In this document: positions 8,986-17,305 of the stretch, piece by piece
How the letters are laid out: every line of letters begins with the position of its first letter
How positions within the stretch are numbered: position 1 is the first letter of the stretch
Assembly (NCBI GenBank): GCA_903927725.1
Contig: CAIYOC010000143.1
Span: 1-41,142 of the forward strand
DNA length: 41,142 bases
Direction of reading: 5' to 3'
DNA from: an uncultured bacterium
Lineage (GTDB): Bacteria > Planctomycetota > Phycisphaerae > Phycisphaerales > SM1A02
Position numbers and translations under genes: made by a program
Notes under the pieces: generated by a model
The model's input: the letters and a program-made list of their open reading frames with translations, nothing else
Database searches by the model: none
Told to the model about the DNA's origin: nothing

Positions 8986-10851
8986 TCAGCGAAGCTTGGC
9001 TTCGAGCTCTTCCCAGCGCGCGTAGAGGCGCGCCACCTCGGTGTGCGCCGCAGCCGACGCATCGCATGCCTTGCGGAAGGCAACATGGTTTGACTGCATC
9101 GCCGGATCGTTCATGTGTTCATCGGCCTTTCCTGCCGCCAGTTCAGCCGCCGCGATGGCGGCCTCGATGCCGTCGTACTCGCGCTGGTCGTTGTAGGAGA
9201 GCTTCTTGCGCTGCGGCTGGGTCGGCGCACTCGGTGCAGCCGGGCGAGGCGTTGCAGCCCGCGGCTCGACCGCAGCGGCGGCAGCCTCGAACGACTTGAG
9301 GGCGCGCAGCGCCTGATCCAGATCGGCCACCTGCGCCGACTGCCCACCCGGGCCGCCGAGCACGATGACCTGCGTGGCGAGCCGTTCGAGCATGGCACGG
9401 TCGTGCGTGACCAGGAGCACCGGACCGTCGAACTCCTCGATCGACTGCTCGAGCACGCCGAGCGTGGGCAGGTCCAGGTCATTGGTCGGTTCGTCGAGCA
9501 CGAGCACGTCGGCAGGCTCCAGCATCATGCGCGCGATGTGGGCGCGCGCGAGCTCGCCGCCGGAGAGCCTCGAGACCTGCTGCAGGAGCTGGTCATCATC
9601 GAAGAGGAAGCGGCGCGACCAGGCCGTGATGTGCATCTCGCTGTCGCGAAAGCGCACCTTGTCGCCCAAGGGGCAGATGGCGTCCTTGAGCGTCATCGTG
9701 CCGTCGAGTTCGGCCCGCTGCTGCGAGAGCGTGACCACGCGCGGGGCTGGATCGGCTCGGCCGACCGTCCCGGAATCAGGCGTGCGCTCCCCCACCAGCG
9801 TGCGCAGGAGCGTGGTCTTGCCAGAGCCGTTGGGGCCCATGACAGCGATGCAGTCGCCCGGCACGAGCTCGACATCGAGCCCCGAGAACAGCGTGCGGCC
9901 GCCGAGTGCGACCGAGATGCCCTCGGCCCACATGAGTCGGCGCGTGCGGCGTCCGCTGCCCGTGAAGTCCACGCGCGCGCCGCCGGACGCAGCTGCGGCG
10001 TTGCGCTTCGAAAGCTCGGCCAGCTGATCGCGGCGGTCCGCGCTGTCGTCGATGCGGCCCTTCGCCTTCGTGCGCCGGGCCTGCGCACCACGGCCGAGCC
10101 ATGCGTTGTCGATGCGCACTTCGTTGGCCAGCGAGGCCTGCGCTCGCGCTTGGGCCTCGAGGAACTCGGTCTTGCGGCGCGCGAACTCGTCGACTCCGCC
10201 GTCGGCGACGAAGACGCCGCCGGGATACGCACGCGACAGTTCGCCCACGCGCGTGGCCACGCGCTCAAGGAAGACGCGGTCATGGGTCACGAACACGCTG
10301 GTGCCGGCGCGAATGTCCTGCGCACCCTTCACGAGGAAACGCTCGAGCCACTCGAGACCCTCGACGTCCAGGTGATTCGTGGGCTCATCCAGCAGGAGGA
10401 GATCCGGCGTGCCACCCGCGCGGGCCAGCCCGGCCGCGATCGAGCAGCGCTTGCGCCAGCCGCCCGAGAGCGTGGCAAGCGGCACGTCCATGCGCTCCTC
10501 CTCGAAACCGATCTTGCCGAGGACGACGCCAGCCAGCACCAGTGCCTCGTGCTCATCGCCGTGGCAGCGCGCACACTCGAGCGCCGCAGCCGCCACGGCT
10601 TCGCGTGCAGTCTGGCCCTCCGGGAAGTCATCGCGCTGCGGCACATACACGCTCACGATCCCGCGCGGCGTGCGCACCGAGCCCGAGTCGGGTTCCTCGC
10701 GCGCGGCGAGCATGCGCAGCAGCGTGCTCTTGCCCGCGCCGTTGGGTCCGATGAGCGCCAGCCGGTCGCCCTCGGCGATCGACAGGGACACGCCCTTGAA
10801 GAGCGTGCGCATGCCGTGGGATTTCGCGAGGTCAGTGGCGGTCAGGAGCAT
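8986..10851 (-). CDS. uup: ABC-F family ATPase, Uup type
   Basis: This is a cytoplasmic, soluble twin-ATPase of the ABC-F group, which acts on ribosomes; Uup also affects transposon excision and DNA repair in E. coli. The 621 residues contain two ATPase modules: Walker A GPNGAGKST with LSGGWRKR and LLLDEPTNHLD, then GPNGSGKTT with LSGGELARAHIARMML and VLVLDEPTNDLD. An inter-domain linker lies between them, and a C-terminal charged coiled coil begins KKLSYNDQREYDGIEAAI, the diagnostic Uup C-terminal domain. The ATG at 10851 begins MLLTATDLAKSHG. It lies 20 nt inside the end of the serine hydrolase gene, so translation is probably coupled. No transmembrane segment is present. Confidence 0.93.
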   Translation of the reverse strand: MLLTATDLAKSHGMRTLFKGVSLSIAEGDRLALIGPNGAGKSTLLRMLAAREEPDSGSVRTPRGIVSVYVPQRDDFPEGQTAREAVAAAALECARCHGDEHEALVLAGVVLGKIGFEEERMDVPLATLSGGWRKRCSIAAGLARAGGTPDLLLLDEPTNHLDVEGLEWLERFLVKGAQDIRAGTSVFVTHDRVFLERVATRVGELSRAYPGGVFVADGGVDEFARRKTEFLEAQARAQASLANEVRIDNAWLGRGAQARRTKAKGRIDDSADRRDQLAELSKRNAAAASGGARVDFTGSGRRTRRLMWAEGISVALGGRTLFSGLDVELVPGDCIAVMGPNGSGKTTLLRTLVGERTPDSGTVGRADPAPRVVTLSQQRAELDGTMTLKDAICPLGDKVRFRDSEMHITAWSRRFLFDDDQLLQQVSRLSGGELARAHIARMMLEPADVLVLDEPTNDLDLPTLGVLEQSIEEFDGPVLLVTHDRAMLERLATQVIVLGGPGGQSAQVADLDQALRALKSFEAAAAAVEPRAATPRPAAPSAPTQPQRKKLSYNDQREYDGIEAAIAAAELAAGKADEHMNDPAMQSNHVAFRKACDASAAAHTEVARLYARWEELEAKLR

Positions 10852-12223
10852 CGGGGCCACGCACGGTACCGCGGCCGTCGAACCCAAGCACCAGCTTCAG
10901 GAACTCCGTGTCGCTGAATCCGACGCCCTGCTGTTCCATCTCGGCAAAGCGCACGATGACGAGCCCGTGCTCGGGCAGGATGTAGAGCCGCTGCTTGCCC
11001 GCGCCGGCCGCCATCACGGCCTTGACCACGGTGCCGTTGCCGTCGCGGATCGCGGCGGTCTGGCCGGCGGCGAAGTCCGCCAAGCCCGGGCGCTCGCCAC
11101 GACCGAGCCGCTTGCGCATGCGGCCGCCTTCGCTGCCGCCCACGTTGGCGACCGAGCCATCGGATCCCGTGAGCAGCCACCAGGTCAGCCCGTACTGGGG
11201 ATTGGCCCGGCTGCCGACGAAGCACTGCTCGAGTGCATCGCGGTCGATGACTGGAGTCCAGGCGGCGCCGGACTCCGCCCGCACCGCACACCCCCGCCGC
11301 ACGAACTCGCCCCACTGCGCCCATTCGCGCGCTGTGAGGTGCGCACCACCCGGCAGGTTGGGGTTGCCCTGCTGATCGAGGGCGAAGCGCGTCTTGGGGA
11401 ACTCAAGCCCCGCAGGCTTGAGCACACGTGCGTGCAGGTAGTCCCAGCACGTGCGCTCAGGCCGCGAACTCGCCGCGAGCTTGCGGGTCAGGAACTCGCC
11501 CCACGCGTAGAAGTGCGTTGGCCCGTAGCGGAACGTGCGCCCCGGCTCGGCCGTGACCGGCACCTTCACGACAGCGGCGTACCAGTTCTCGGGAGCCTTC
11601 TCGCGCGCACCGCCCTTGAGGCGCGCGGCGAGGTCGTTCGCGCCGCCAAGGTCCTTGATGCCGTAGCCCTGTCGACCGAGCAGCTCGCTGTTGGGCTCGA
11701 GCCCGCTCGTCAGGTTGAGCAGTTCGCGCACGGTGATGCGGCTCGCGCGGGGGTCCGTCTTCCACTCCGTGATCGTGTCGCTGACGAGTTCATCGAGCGA
11801 GATCAGCCCGTCCGACACCGCCGCTGCCGCCGTGATGCCGGAAAAGCTCTTCGTGCCGCTCGCCAAGGGATGCGGCCGCTCGGCCGACCAACCGTTCGCG
11901 TACTGCTCGGCGATCACCACGCCGTCCTTCATCACGAGCACCGCACGGCCTGACTTCGACTCGCTGTACGCAATGGCCTTGGCGATCGCTTCGGCACTTG
12001 GCGCGGGCGTGGGCGCAGGCTCGGGATTGAGGAACCGCGGCCGATCTGCAGGCGCGCTCGACGATGAAGCCGATGGCGTAACTCCTGGCGGCGCGGCGGC
12101 TGGCGCGGAGCCACCCGTCGCGGCAGCTGGTGGCGACTGTACCGGCGCGATCGCCGAACACCCCAACTGGAGCAGCAGCACCAGCGAACCGGCAGCACCC
12201 GCGAAGGATCGATGCGTCCTCAT
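10832..12223 (-). CDS. Serine hydrolase lipoprotein (beta-lactamase / class C family)
   Basis: This is a 463-residue penicillin-binding-protein-like serine hydrolase. The N-terminus (MRTHRSFAGAAGSLVLLLQLGC) looks like a lipoprotein signal with an imperfect lipobox, followed by a Pro/Ala-rich linker of about 55 residues. The catalytic SxxK motif is in ASGTKSFSGI (Ser-Gly-Thr-Lys). The second motif appears as RYGPTHFYAWGEFL, where the usual Tyr-x-Asn is Tyr-Gly-Pro. A HGLVIVRF strand near the C-terminus occupies the third-motif position. Such proteins are often D-alanyl peptidases or esterases; beta-lactamase activity cannot be assumed. The start follows the oxidoreductase stop by 44 nt, and the gene overlaps uup by 20 nt, suggesting a three-gene operon. 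An upstream in-frame extension to 12355 lacks signal-peptide character. Confidence 0.85.
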   Translation of the reverse strand: MRTHRSFAGAAGSLVLLLQLGCSAIAPVQSPPAAATGGSAPAAAPPGVTPSASSSSAPADRPRFLNPEPAPTPAPSAEAIAKAIAYSESKSGRAVLVMKDGVVIAEQYANGWSAERPHPLASGTKSFSGITAAAAVSDGLISLDELVSDTITEWKTDPRASRITVRELLNLTSGLEPNSELLGRQGYGIKDLGGANDLAARLKGGAREKAPENWYAAVVKVPVTAEPGRTFRYGPTHFYAWGEFLTRKLAASSRPERTCWDYLHARVLKPAGLEFPKTRFALDQQGNPNLPGGAHLTAREWAQWGEFVRRGCAVRAESGAAWTPVIDRDALEQCFVGSRANPQYGLTWWLLTGSDGSVANVGGSEGGRMRKRLGRGERPGLADFAAGQTAAIRDGNGTVVKAVMAAGAGKQRLYILPEHGLVIVRFAEMEQQGVGFSDTEFLKLVLGFDGRGTVRGPDAPDRH

Positions 12224-12267
12224 GGTCACGGGGATTGTCGCACGCCGTCCTTGCCGGACAGCGAAGT

Positions 12268-13608
12268 TCACGCGTGCGGTCGCACGGCGCGGCCCCGCAG
12301 GGCGTTCGCCCGCACCGCATGTGGGCCCGTGAACTCCTCGCGGTTGGGGTCCCACGAGAGCGGCTGGCCGATCGTGTAGCCGATCACGGCCAGGTGGCAG
12401 AGCGTGGCCGTGCGGTGGCCCGTCTCGGCGGTGCAGATCGGCTCGTGGCCATCCACGATCGCCGTGAGGAAGTCATGCACGTGCGATCGGTTGCGCGGCA
12501 AGCGCACCTCGCCCGGGCCAGGCGGTCGCAGCAACTCCATCGCCGGATCGGCCCGACGGTCCTCGCCCTTGTAGGCCTTGAGATGTCCCCGCGAGACCTC
12601 GATGGTGCCCTCGGTGCCGATGAACGTGCAGTCGGTCGGGCCGCCATGCACGAGCTCCACCCCGTTCGCGTACGTGAAGACGAGGCCCGTGCTCGCGCCA
12701 TCTGCGGGCGGCGTGATCTTCACCGGCCCCGTCAGGTCCATGCCGAGCGCCCACTGCGCGATGTCGAAGTGGTGCGCTCCGAAGTCGGCGAGACCGCCAT
12801 TGGCGTACTCGGAGTAGTTGCGCCACGCCGGGTAGTGACCATGCATGCCGATCGGGCAGAGCTCGTGATGGAACCCGCGCCACGGCGCTTGGCCGAGCCA
12901 GCCATCCCAGTCGATGCCCGGCGGCAGCGGCTCCTCTGGCAGGTCGCACGGCTTGGCCATCGGGCCCACGCCGGCGAGCACGCGCTTGACCGTGCCGATG
13001 CGGCCGTTGCGCACCGCTTCGGCCGCGGTCGCGAACATGTGGTTGAATTCCGATCGCTGCTGCGAGCCGACCTGGAAGCGCACGGCCGTTGCCGCTGCCG
13101 CAGCGGCAATCGCGCGGCCTTCGGCGAGCGTGAGCGAGAGCGGCTTTTCGCAGTAGACGTGCTTGCCGGCCAGGCATGCGGCGATCGAGGGCTCGGCATG
13201 CCAGTGGTCAGGCGTCGCCACCAGCACGGCATCGACCTTGGGATCGGCCACGAGCTCCCGCCACGAGCGTGCTGCGGTGCAGACCGCGCGGCCGCGCTTG
13301 CGATTCACGCGACGGATGCACTCGTCGCGGCGGACCTCGACGACTTCAGCCACGCTCACGACCTCGACGCCGGGGTGATCCATGAACGCATCGAGCAGTT
13401 CGCTCGCACGCTTGCCATACCCCACGATGCCCACGTTGATGCGACCCATCGGTCGGCCCGGCGGCGGAAGAGGAGCTGGAGCGGGCGCAGGCGCTGACTG
13501 GGCACCCGTCGCCGGCGGAGCTGCGCAGGCGGCCAGTGCTGGCCCGACGGCAGCGAGCAGGCTCGCGGTGCGGACGAAGTCACGACGATCGGTCGGCAGG
13601 TTCGTCAT
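12268..13608 (-). CDS. Tat-exported Gfo/Idh/MocA family oxidoreductase
   Basis: The 446-residue protein begins with a twin-arginine signal (RRDFVRTASLLAAVGPALAA) ending in a plausible LAAC lipobox, then an Ala/Pro linker. The Rossmann domain follows: NVGIVGYGKRASELL, DAVLVATPDHWHA, and the catalytic-type CEKPLSLTLAEG. The C-terminal Gfo/Idh/MocA domain includes GGLADFGAHHFDIAQWALGMD. Family members oxidise or reduce sugars using a tightly bound nicotinamide cofactor. Export through Tat, in folded form with cofactor, fits Zymomonas glucose-fructose oxidoreductase as a precedent. The substrate is unknown. TAGCCT (on the minus strand at 13615-13620) ends 6 nt before the ATG. The gene is divergent, across only 37 bp, from the sugar-binding protein gene, which suggests a linked role. 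Confidence 0.9.
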   Translation of the reverse strand: MTNLPTDRRDFVRTASLLAAVGPALAACAAPPATGAQSAPAPAPAPLPPPGRPMGRINVGIVGYGKRASELLDAFMDHPGVEVVSVAEVVEVRRDECIRRVNRKRGRAVCTAARSWRELVADPKVDAVLVATPDHWHAEPSIAACLAGKHVYCEKPLSLTLAEGRAIAAAAAATAVRFQVGSQQRSEFNHMFATAAEAVRNGRIGTVKRVLAGVGPMAKPCDLPEEPLPPGIDWDGWLGQAPWRGFHHELCPIGMHGHYPAWRNYSEYANGGLADFGAHHFDIAQWALGMDLTGPVKITPPADGASTGLVFTYANGVELVHGGPTDCTFIGTEGTIEVSRGHLKAYKGEDRRADPAMELLRPPGPGEVRLPRNRSHVHDFLTAIVDGHEPICTAETGHRTATLCHLAVIGYTIGQPLSWDPNREEFTGPHAVRANALRGRAVRPHA

Positions 13609-13614
13609 GGGTAC

Positions 13615-13620
13615 AGGCTA
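13615..13620 (-). promoter_or_regulatory. TANNNT hexamer (TAGCCT) for the Tat-exported oxidoreductase
   Basis: TAGCCT on the minus strand ends 6 nt before the ATG at 13608. It lies in a 37-bp divergent gap and overlaps the -35 position of the opposite promoter. Confidence 0.55.
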
Positions 13621-13632
13621 CCCCTGCTGCGC

Positions 13633-13638
13633 TAGGCT
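13633..13638 (+). promoter_or_regulatory. TANNNT hexamer (TAGGCT) for the sugar-binding protein gene
   Basis: TAGGCT ends 7 nt before the ATG at 13646. It lies at about the -35 position of the divergent oxidoreductase promoter, so the two cannot easily be occupied by RNA polymerase together. Confidence 0.55.
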
Positions 13639-13645
13639 GCGCGGC

Positions 13646-14716
13646 ATGACGATCCATCGCACCGTCGCCGCCCTCGCCACCGCCCTCTCGCTGTGCACGG
13701 CCATGGCCATCGCCCCTGCCGCCGACCTCGTCGCGGCCCAGAAGGAACGCATCGCCGGCTACGCCAAGCAGCCGATGAAGACGCCGCACCTTTCGTTCGT
13801 GAGCAACGGCGTGGCCGACTTCTGGACGATCGCCAAGGCGGGCTCGCTCGCCGCGGGCAAGGACCTCGGCTGCGAGGTCACCGTCGTCTTCCCAGGCGCA
13901 GGCCTCAGCGACCAGAAGCGCATGCTCGAGGACCTCGTGATCCGCGGCATCGACGGCGTCTCGGTGAGCCCGATCGATCCCAAGAACCAGATGGACGTGC
14001 TGAACCAGATCGCCGAGCAGGCCCTGCTCATCACCAACGACAGCGATGCGCCGGGTTCGGCGCGCCTCTGCTACATCGGCATGGACAACTACCTCGCCGG
14101 CCGCCAGTGCGGCGAGCTCGCGCGCAAGGGACTGCCGGGTGGCGGCGAGGTCGCGATCTTCATCGGGCGCCTGGAGCAGGACAACGCCAAGCGCCGCTGG
14201 CAGGGCTTCGTCGATGGCCTGCTCGCCCGCAGCGTCGATGCCGAGCGCCGCGATGACCACACCAAGCCGTTCACCGAGGCCGGCTACACGATCGTGGGAA
14301 CGTGGACCGACTCCTTCGATCGCGCCAAGGCCAAGGCCAACATCGAGGACGTGATGACGCGCCACCCGAAGCTCGCGCTCGTCACCGGGCTCTTCGAATA
14401 CAACTCTGTGCTCGCGGTCGAGGTCTTCCGCCAGGCCGGTCGCGCAGGCCAGGTCAAGATCGCCGCCTTCGACGAGGGAGCCGACGTGCTCGTGGGCATC
14501 CGCGAGGGCATCGTGCTCGGCACCGTGGTGCAGGATCCATACGGCTACGGCTACGAGAGCATCAAGCTGCTCCACGCGCTGACCCAGGGCAAGCTCGACG
14601 CGATCCCGAAGGATGGGGTCATGAACATCCCGGCGCGCACGATCACGAAGGACAACGTCGATGCGTTCTGGTCGGACCTGAAGGCGAAGCTCGCCGCCGG
14701 CAAGGCCGCGAAGTGA
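13646..14716 (+). CDS. Sugar ABC transporter periplasmic binding protein
   Basis: The 356-residue protein starts with a typical signal peptide (MTIHRTVAALATALSLCTAMA, with cleavage near APAADL). The mature part is a ribose-binding-type periplasmic fold (Peripla_BP_4): LSFVSNGVADFWTIAKAGSLA, IRGIDGVSVSPIDPKN, LLITNDSDAPGSARLCYIGMDNY, GEVAIFIGRLEQDNAKRR, IAAFDEGADVLVGIREG, and GTVVQDPYGYGYESIKLL. This protein would capture a sugar in the periplasm for the RbsA/RbsC-type importer encoded next. Given the downstream enzymes, L-fucose or a related deoxysugar is the likely ligand (inference). TAGGCT at 13633-13638 ends 7 nt before the ATG. The 82-nt gap before the ATPase gene, with its own hexamer, suggests the binding protein can be expressed separately. 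Confidence 0.92.
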   Translation: MTIHRTVAALATALSLCTAMAIAPAADLVAAQKERIAGYAKQPMKTPHLSFVSNGVADFWTIAKAGSLAAGKDLGCEVTVVFPGAGLSDQKRMLEDLVIRGIDGVSVSPIDPKNQMDVLNQIAEQALLITNDSDAPGSARLCYIGMDNYLAGRQCGELARKGLPGGGEVAIFIGRLEQDNAKRRWQGFVDGLLARSVDAERRDDHTKPFTEAGYTIVGTWTDSFDRAKAKANIEDVMTRHPKLALVTGLFEYNSVLAVEVFRQAGRAGQVKIAAFDEGADVLVGIREGIVLGTVVQDPYGYGYESIKLLHALTQGKLDAIPKDGVMNIPARTITKDNVDAFWSDLKAKLAAGKAAK

Positions 14717-14785
14717 TCCGACTGAAGGCCGGAGTCCTGCCCCGCTGAAGCCGCGCCGTCGAGGTCGATCGCCCCGGCCCGCGGG

Positions 14786-14791
14786 TACAGT
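14786..14791 (+). promoter_or_regulatory. TANNNT hexamer (TACAGT) for the ABC ATPase gene
   Basis: TACAGT ends 7 nt before the ATG at 14799, suggesting the ATPase, permease and catabolic genes have a promoter separate from the binding-protein gene. Confidence 0.5.
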
Positions 14792-14798
14792 CCGATCC

Positions 14799-16328
14799 AT
14801 GGCGAGCGCTCCTCAAGTCAGCACGATCCTGCGCGCGCGCGGCATCGGCCGGCGCTTTGCCGGGGTGACGGCGCTCGATGGGATCGATGCCGACATCCGC
14901 GCCGGAGAAGTGCTCGCCATCGTGGGCGAGAACGGTGCCGGCAAGAGCACGCTGCTGAAGATCCTGTCGGGCGTGCTTCAACCCAGCTCGGGTTCGCTCG
15001 AGCGGATCGACGCCGACGCCCGCACGCACGAACTGCGCCTGCGCAGCGTGGCCGATGCCGCCCAGGCCGGCATCGCGCTGGTGCACCAGGAACTGAACCT
15101 TGCCGAGAACCTCGACCTCGCCGGGGCGATCCTGCTCGGCCGCGAGCATCACCGCTTCGGCTGGCTCGACACGCGCTCGATGCGCGCCGAGGCCGGACGA
15201 TGGCTCGCGCGTGTGGGGCTCGACCTCGACCCGTCGACGCTCTGCGGCAGCCTGCCGATCGCGCAGCGGCAGCTCGTCGAGATCGCCAAGGCGCTGAGTG
15301 CCAACGCGCGCATCCTCATCCTCGACGAACCGACCTCGAGCCTGAGTGCACGCGAGACCGAACGGCTGCTGTCGATGCTGGATGAACTGCGTCGGAGCGG
15401 CGTGGCGGTCGTCTACGTGTCGCATCACCTGGATGAAGTCCTCGCGATCGCCGACCGCGCACTCGTGCTGCGCGATGGACGAATGGCCGGAACGCTCGAC
15501 CGCTCGACGATGGACCGCAGCACGATCGAGCGGCTGATGGTCGGTCGCGACCTGCCGCCCGTGACCGTACGGCCATCGCTCGATGACTCCTCGATCCGCC
15601 TTGCCGTGGATGGACTCATCAGCGCGCACCGTCGCCGGCGTCCGGCCTCGCTCACGGTCAGGCGCGGTGAGATCGTGGGGCTCGCGGGCCTGGTCGGTGC
15701 GGGTCGCACCGAACTGCTCGAGGCCATCGCCGGCCTCGGCCATGCCAGCGGCTGCATCAGCCTCGATGGCCGCCCGCTCACGGGCACCATCGCCGAGCGC
15801 GTCGCCCGTGGTCTGGCGATCGTTCCCGAGGATCGCGCGCGCCACGGACTGTTCACGCTCGATCCCGTGCGCACGAACATCTCCATGGCCTGGCTGCCGC
15901 GCGGCGCACACGCTGGGCTGGTCGACCACGCTGGCGAGCGCGAGCTCGTCGGTGGCATGATCACGCGGCTGCGGCTGCGGCCGACCGATCCAGCCCGTCG
16001 CGTGCAGACGCTCTCGGGCGGCAACCAGCAGAAGACGATCCTCGGCCGGTGGCTTGCGGTCGAGCCGAGCGTGCTCCTGCTCGATGAGCCGACCCGCGGC
16101 GTCGACGTGGGTGCGCGCCACGACATCCACGAGGCCGTGCGCGCGGCCGCCGCGGCCGGCTGCGCGGTGCTCTTCGCTTCAAGCGACCTGGAAGAGGTGC
16201 TGCTCTTGGCCGACCGCATCCTGGTCATGCATGACGGCGCCATCGCGGGCGAGTTCCTGCGCGAAGCGGCGACCGACGTCGCCATCATGAGCTTGGCCAC
16301 GGGCGGCGCCCTGGAGGGGGCACGATGA
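14799..16328 (+). CDS. Sugar ABC transporter ATP-binding protein, RbsA type
   Basis: This 509-residue protein has two fused ATPase halves, as in RbsA, MglA and XylG. It is the cytoplasmic motor of the importer. The first half has Walker A GENGAGKST (43-51), a signature region adapted to LPIAQRQLVEIAKAL, and LILDEPTSSL. The second half has the degenerate Walker A GLVGAGRTELL (Arg in place of Lys, normal for this family), LSGGNQQKTILGRWL and LLLDEPTRGVDVGAR. TACAGT at 14786-14791 ends 7 nt before the ATG, so this gene likely has its own leaderless promoter. The stop overlaps the permease start by 4 nt (ATGA), so ATPase and permease are probably translated together. Confidence 0.95.
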   Translation: MASAPQVSTILRARGIGRRFAGVTALDGIDADIRAGEVLAIVGENGAGKSTLLKILSGVLQPSSGSLERIDADARTHELRLRSVADAAQAGIALVHQELNLAENLDLAGAILLGREHHRFGWLDTRSMRAEAGRWLARVGLDLDPSTLCGSLPIAQRQLVEIAKALSANARILILDEPTSSLSARETERLLSMLDELRRSGVAVVYVSHHLDEVLAIADRALVLRDGRMAGTLDRSTMDRSTIERLMVGRDLPPVTVRPSLDDSSIRLAVDGLISAHRRRRPASLTVRRGEIVGLAGLVGAGRTELLEAIAGLGHASGCISLDGRPLTGTIAERVARGLAIVPEDRARHGLFTLDPVRTNISMAWLPRGAHAGLVDHAGERELVGGMITRLRLRPTDPARRVQTLSGGNQQKTILGRWLAVEPSVLLLDEPTRGVDVGARHDIHEAVRAAAAAGCAVLFASSDLEEVLLLADRILVMHDGAIAGEFLREAATDVAIMSLATGGALEGAR

Positions 16329-17305
16329 GGAAGCACTGGGGACTGCTCGGGATCTTCTTGGTGGTGTGCATCGTGACGGCGCTCTACGGGAAGAACTTCC
16401 TGACGGCGTACAACCTGATGAACCTCGTGCAGCGCACGGCGCTCTTCTCGATCCTGGCGCTCGGCGTGGGGTTCGTGATCGGGACCGGCGGCATCGATCT
16501 CTCGCTCGGTTCGGTGGTGTGCCTCGTCGGCATCGCGGTGCCCTGGCTGCTGATCGAGCATGGCTGGTCACCGTGGACCGTCGTCCCCGTTGTGCTTGCG
16601 GGGTCCGCGCTCATCGGGCTCGCGCACGGCCTGCTCGTCACGCGGCTCCGGCTGCAGCCGTTCCTCGTCACGCTCTGCGGGCTGCTCCTCTACCGCGGCA
16701 TCGCGCGCTGGATGACCGGCGACCAATCGCAGGGTTTCCAAGGCGAATTCGCCGAGTTGCGGTCGATCGCGGTTGGGCGCATCCCCTTGCCCGGACTGGA
16801 GACCTTCCGCCTGCCGGCGACGACCATCCCGCTGGTCGTGCTTGCCGTGATCGCGGCGCTCTTCCTCGCGCGAACGGTCTGGGGCAGGTGGCTGCTGGCG
16901 ACCGGTAGCAACGAGGCCGCCGCGCGCTACAGCGGCATCCCCACGGCACGACTCGTCACGGGCGCCTACGTCGCCTGCAGCCTGCTCGCCGGGCTCGGCG
17001 GCATGCTGTTCATCTTCGATGTCGGCAGTGCGCAGCCAAGCGATTTCGGGAACTTCTACGAGCTCTACGCCATCGCCGCTGCGGTGCTTGGCAGCTGCAG
17101 CCTGCGGGGCGGCAGCGTGAGCGTGATCGGCATCGTGCTCGGCACGGCGACCCTGCAGGTGCTGCGCAATTCGATCAACCTGCTCGGGCTTGGTTCGCAG
17201 CTGGAGTTCGCCGTCATCGGTGCCGTGCTGTTGGCCGGCGTTGCCGCCGATGAACTCGTGCGGCGATGGCACGCCGCGCGGCTCGAACGCCGGGGTGCAG
17301 GATGA
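16325..17305 (+). CDS. Sugar ABC transporter permease, RbsC type
   Basis: This 326-residue multi-pass inner-membrane protein of the BPD_transp_2 family (RbsC/XylH/AraH) forms the channel of the importer as a homodimer. Visible elements are a short cytoplasmic N-terminus, then about eight to ten hydrophobic helices, the family signature GTGGIDLSLGSVVCLVGIA in the third helix region, and the cytoplasmic coupling region RYSGIPTARLVTGAYVACSL with the preceding GSNEAAAR. It overlaps the ATPase and the next oxidoreductase by 4 nt on each side, the pattern of tight translational coupling. No specificity residue for a given sugar can be read from the sequence. Confidence 0.94.
   Translation: MRKHWGLLGIFLVVCIVTALYGKNFLTAYNLMNLVQRTALFSILALGVGFVIGTGGIDLSLGSVVCLVGIAVPWLLIEHGWSPWTVVPVVLAGSALIGLAHGLLVTRLRLQPFLVTLCGLLLYRGIARWMTGDQSQGFQGEFAELRSIAVGRIPLPGLETFRLPATTIPLVVLAVIAALFLARTVWGRWLLATGSNEAAARYSGIPTARLVTGAYVACSLLAGLGGMLFIFDVGSAQPSDFGNFYELYAIAAAVLGSCSLRGGSVSVIGIVLGTATLQVLRNSINLLGLGSQLEFAVIGAVLLAGVAADELVRRWHAARLERRGAG

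Noticed and set aside
9115..10917. A 600-codon plus-strand open frame antisense to uup
   Set aside because: It has no domain motifs and is explained by third-position GC bias of uup.
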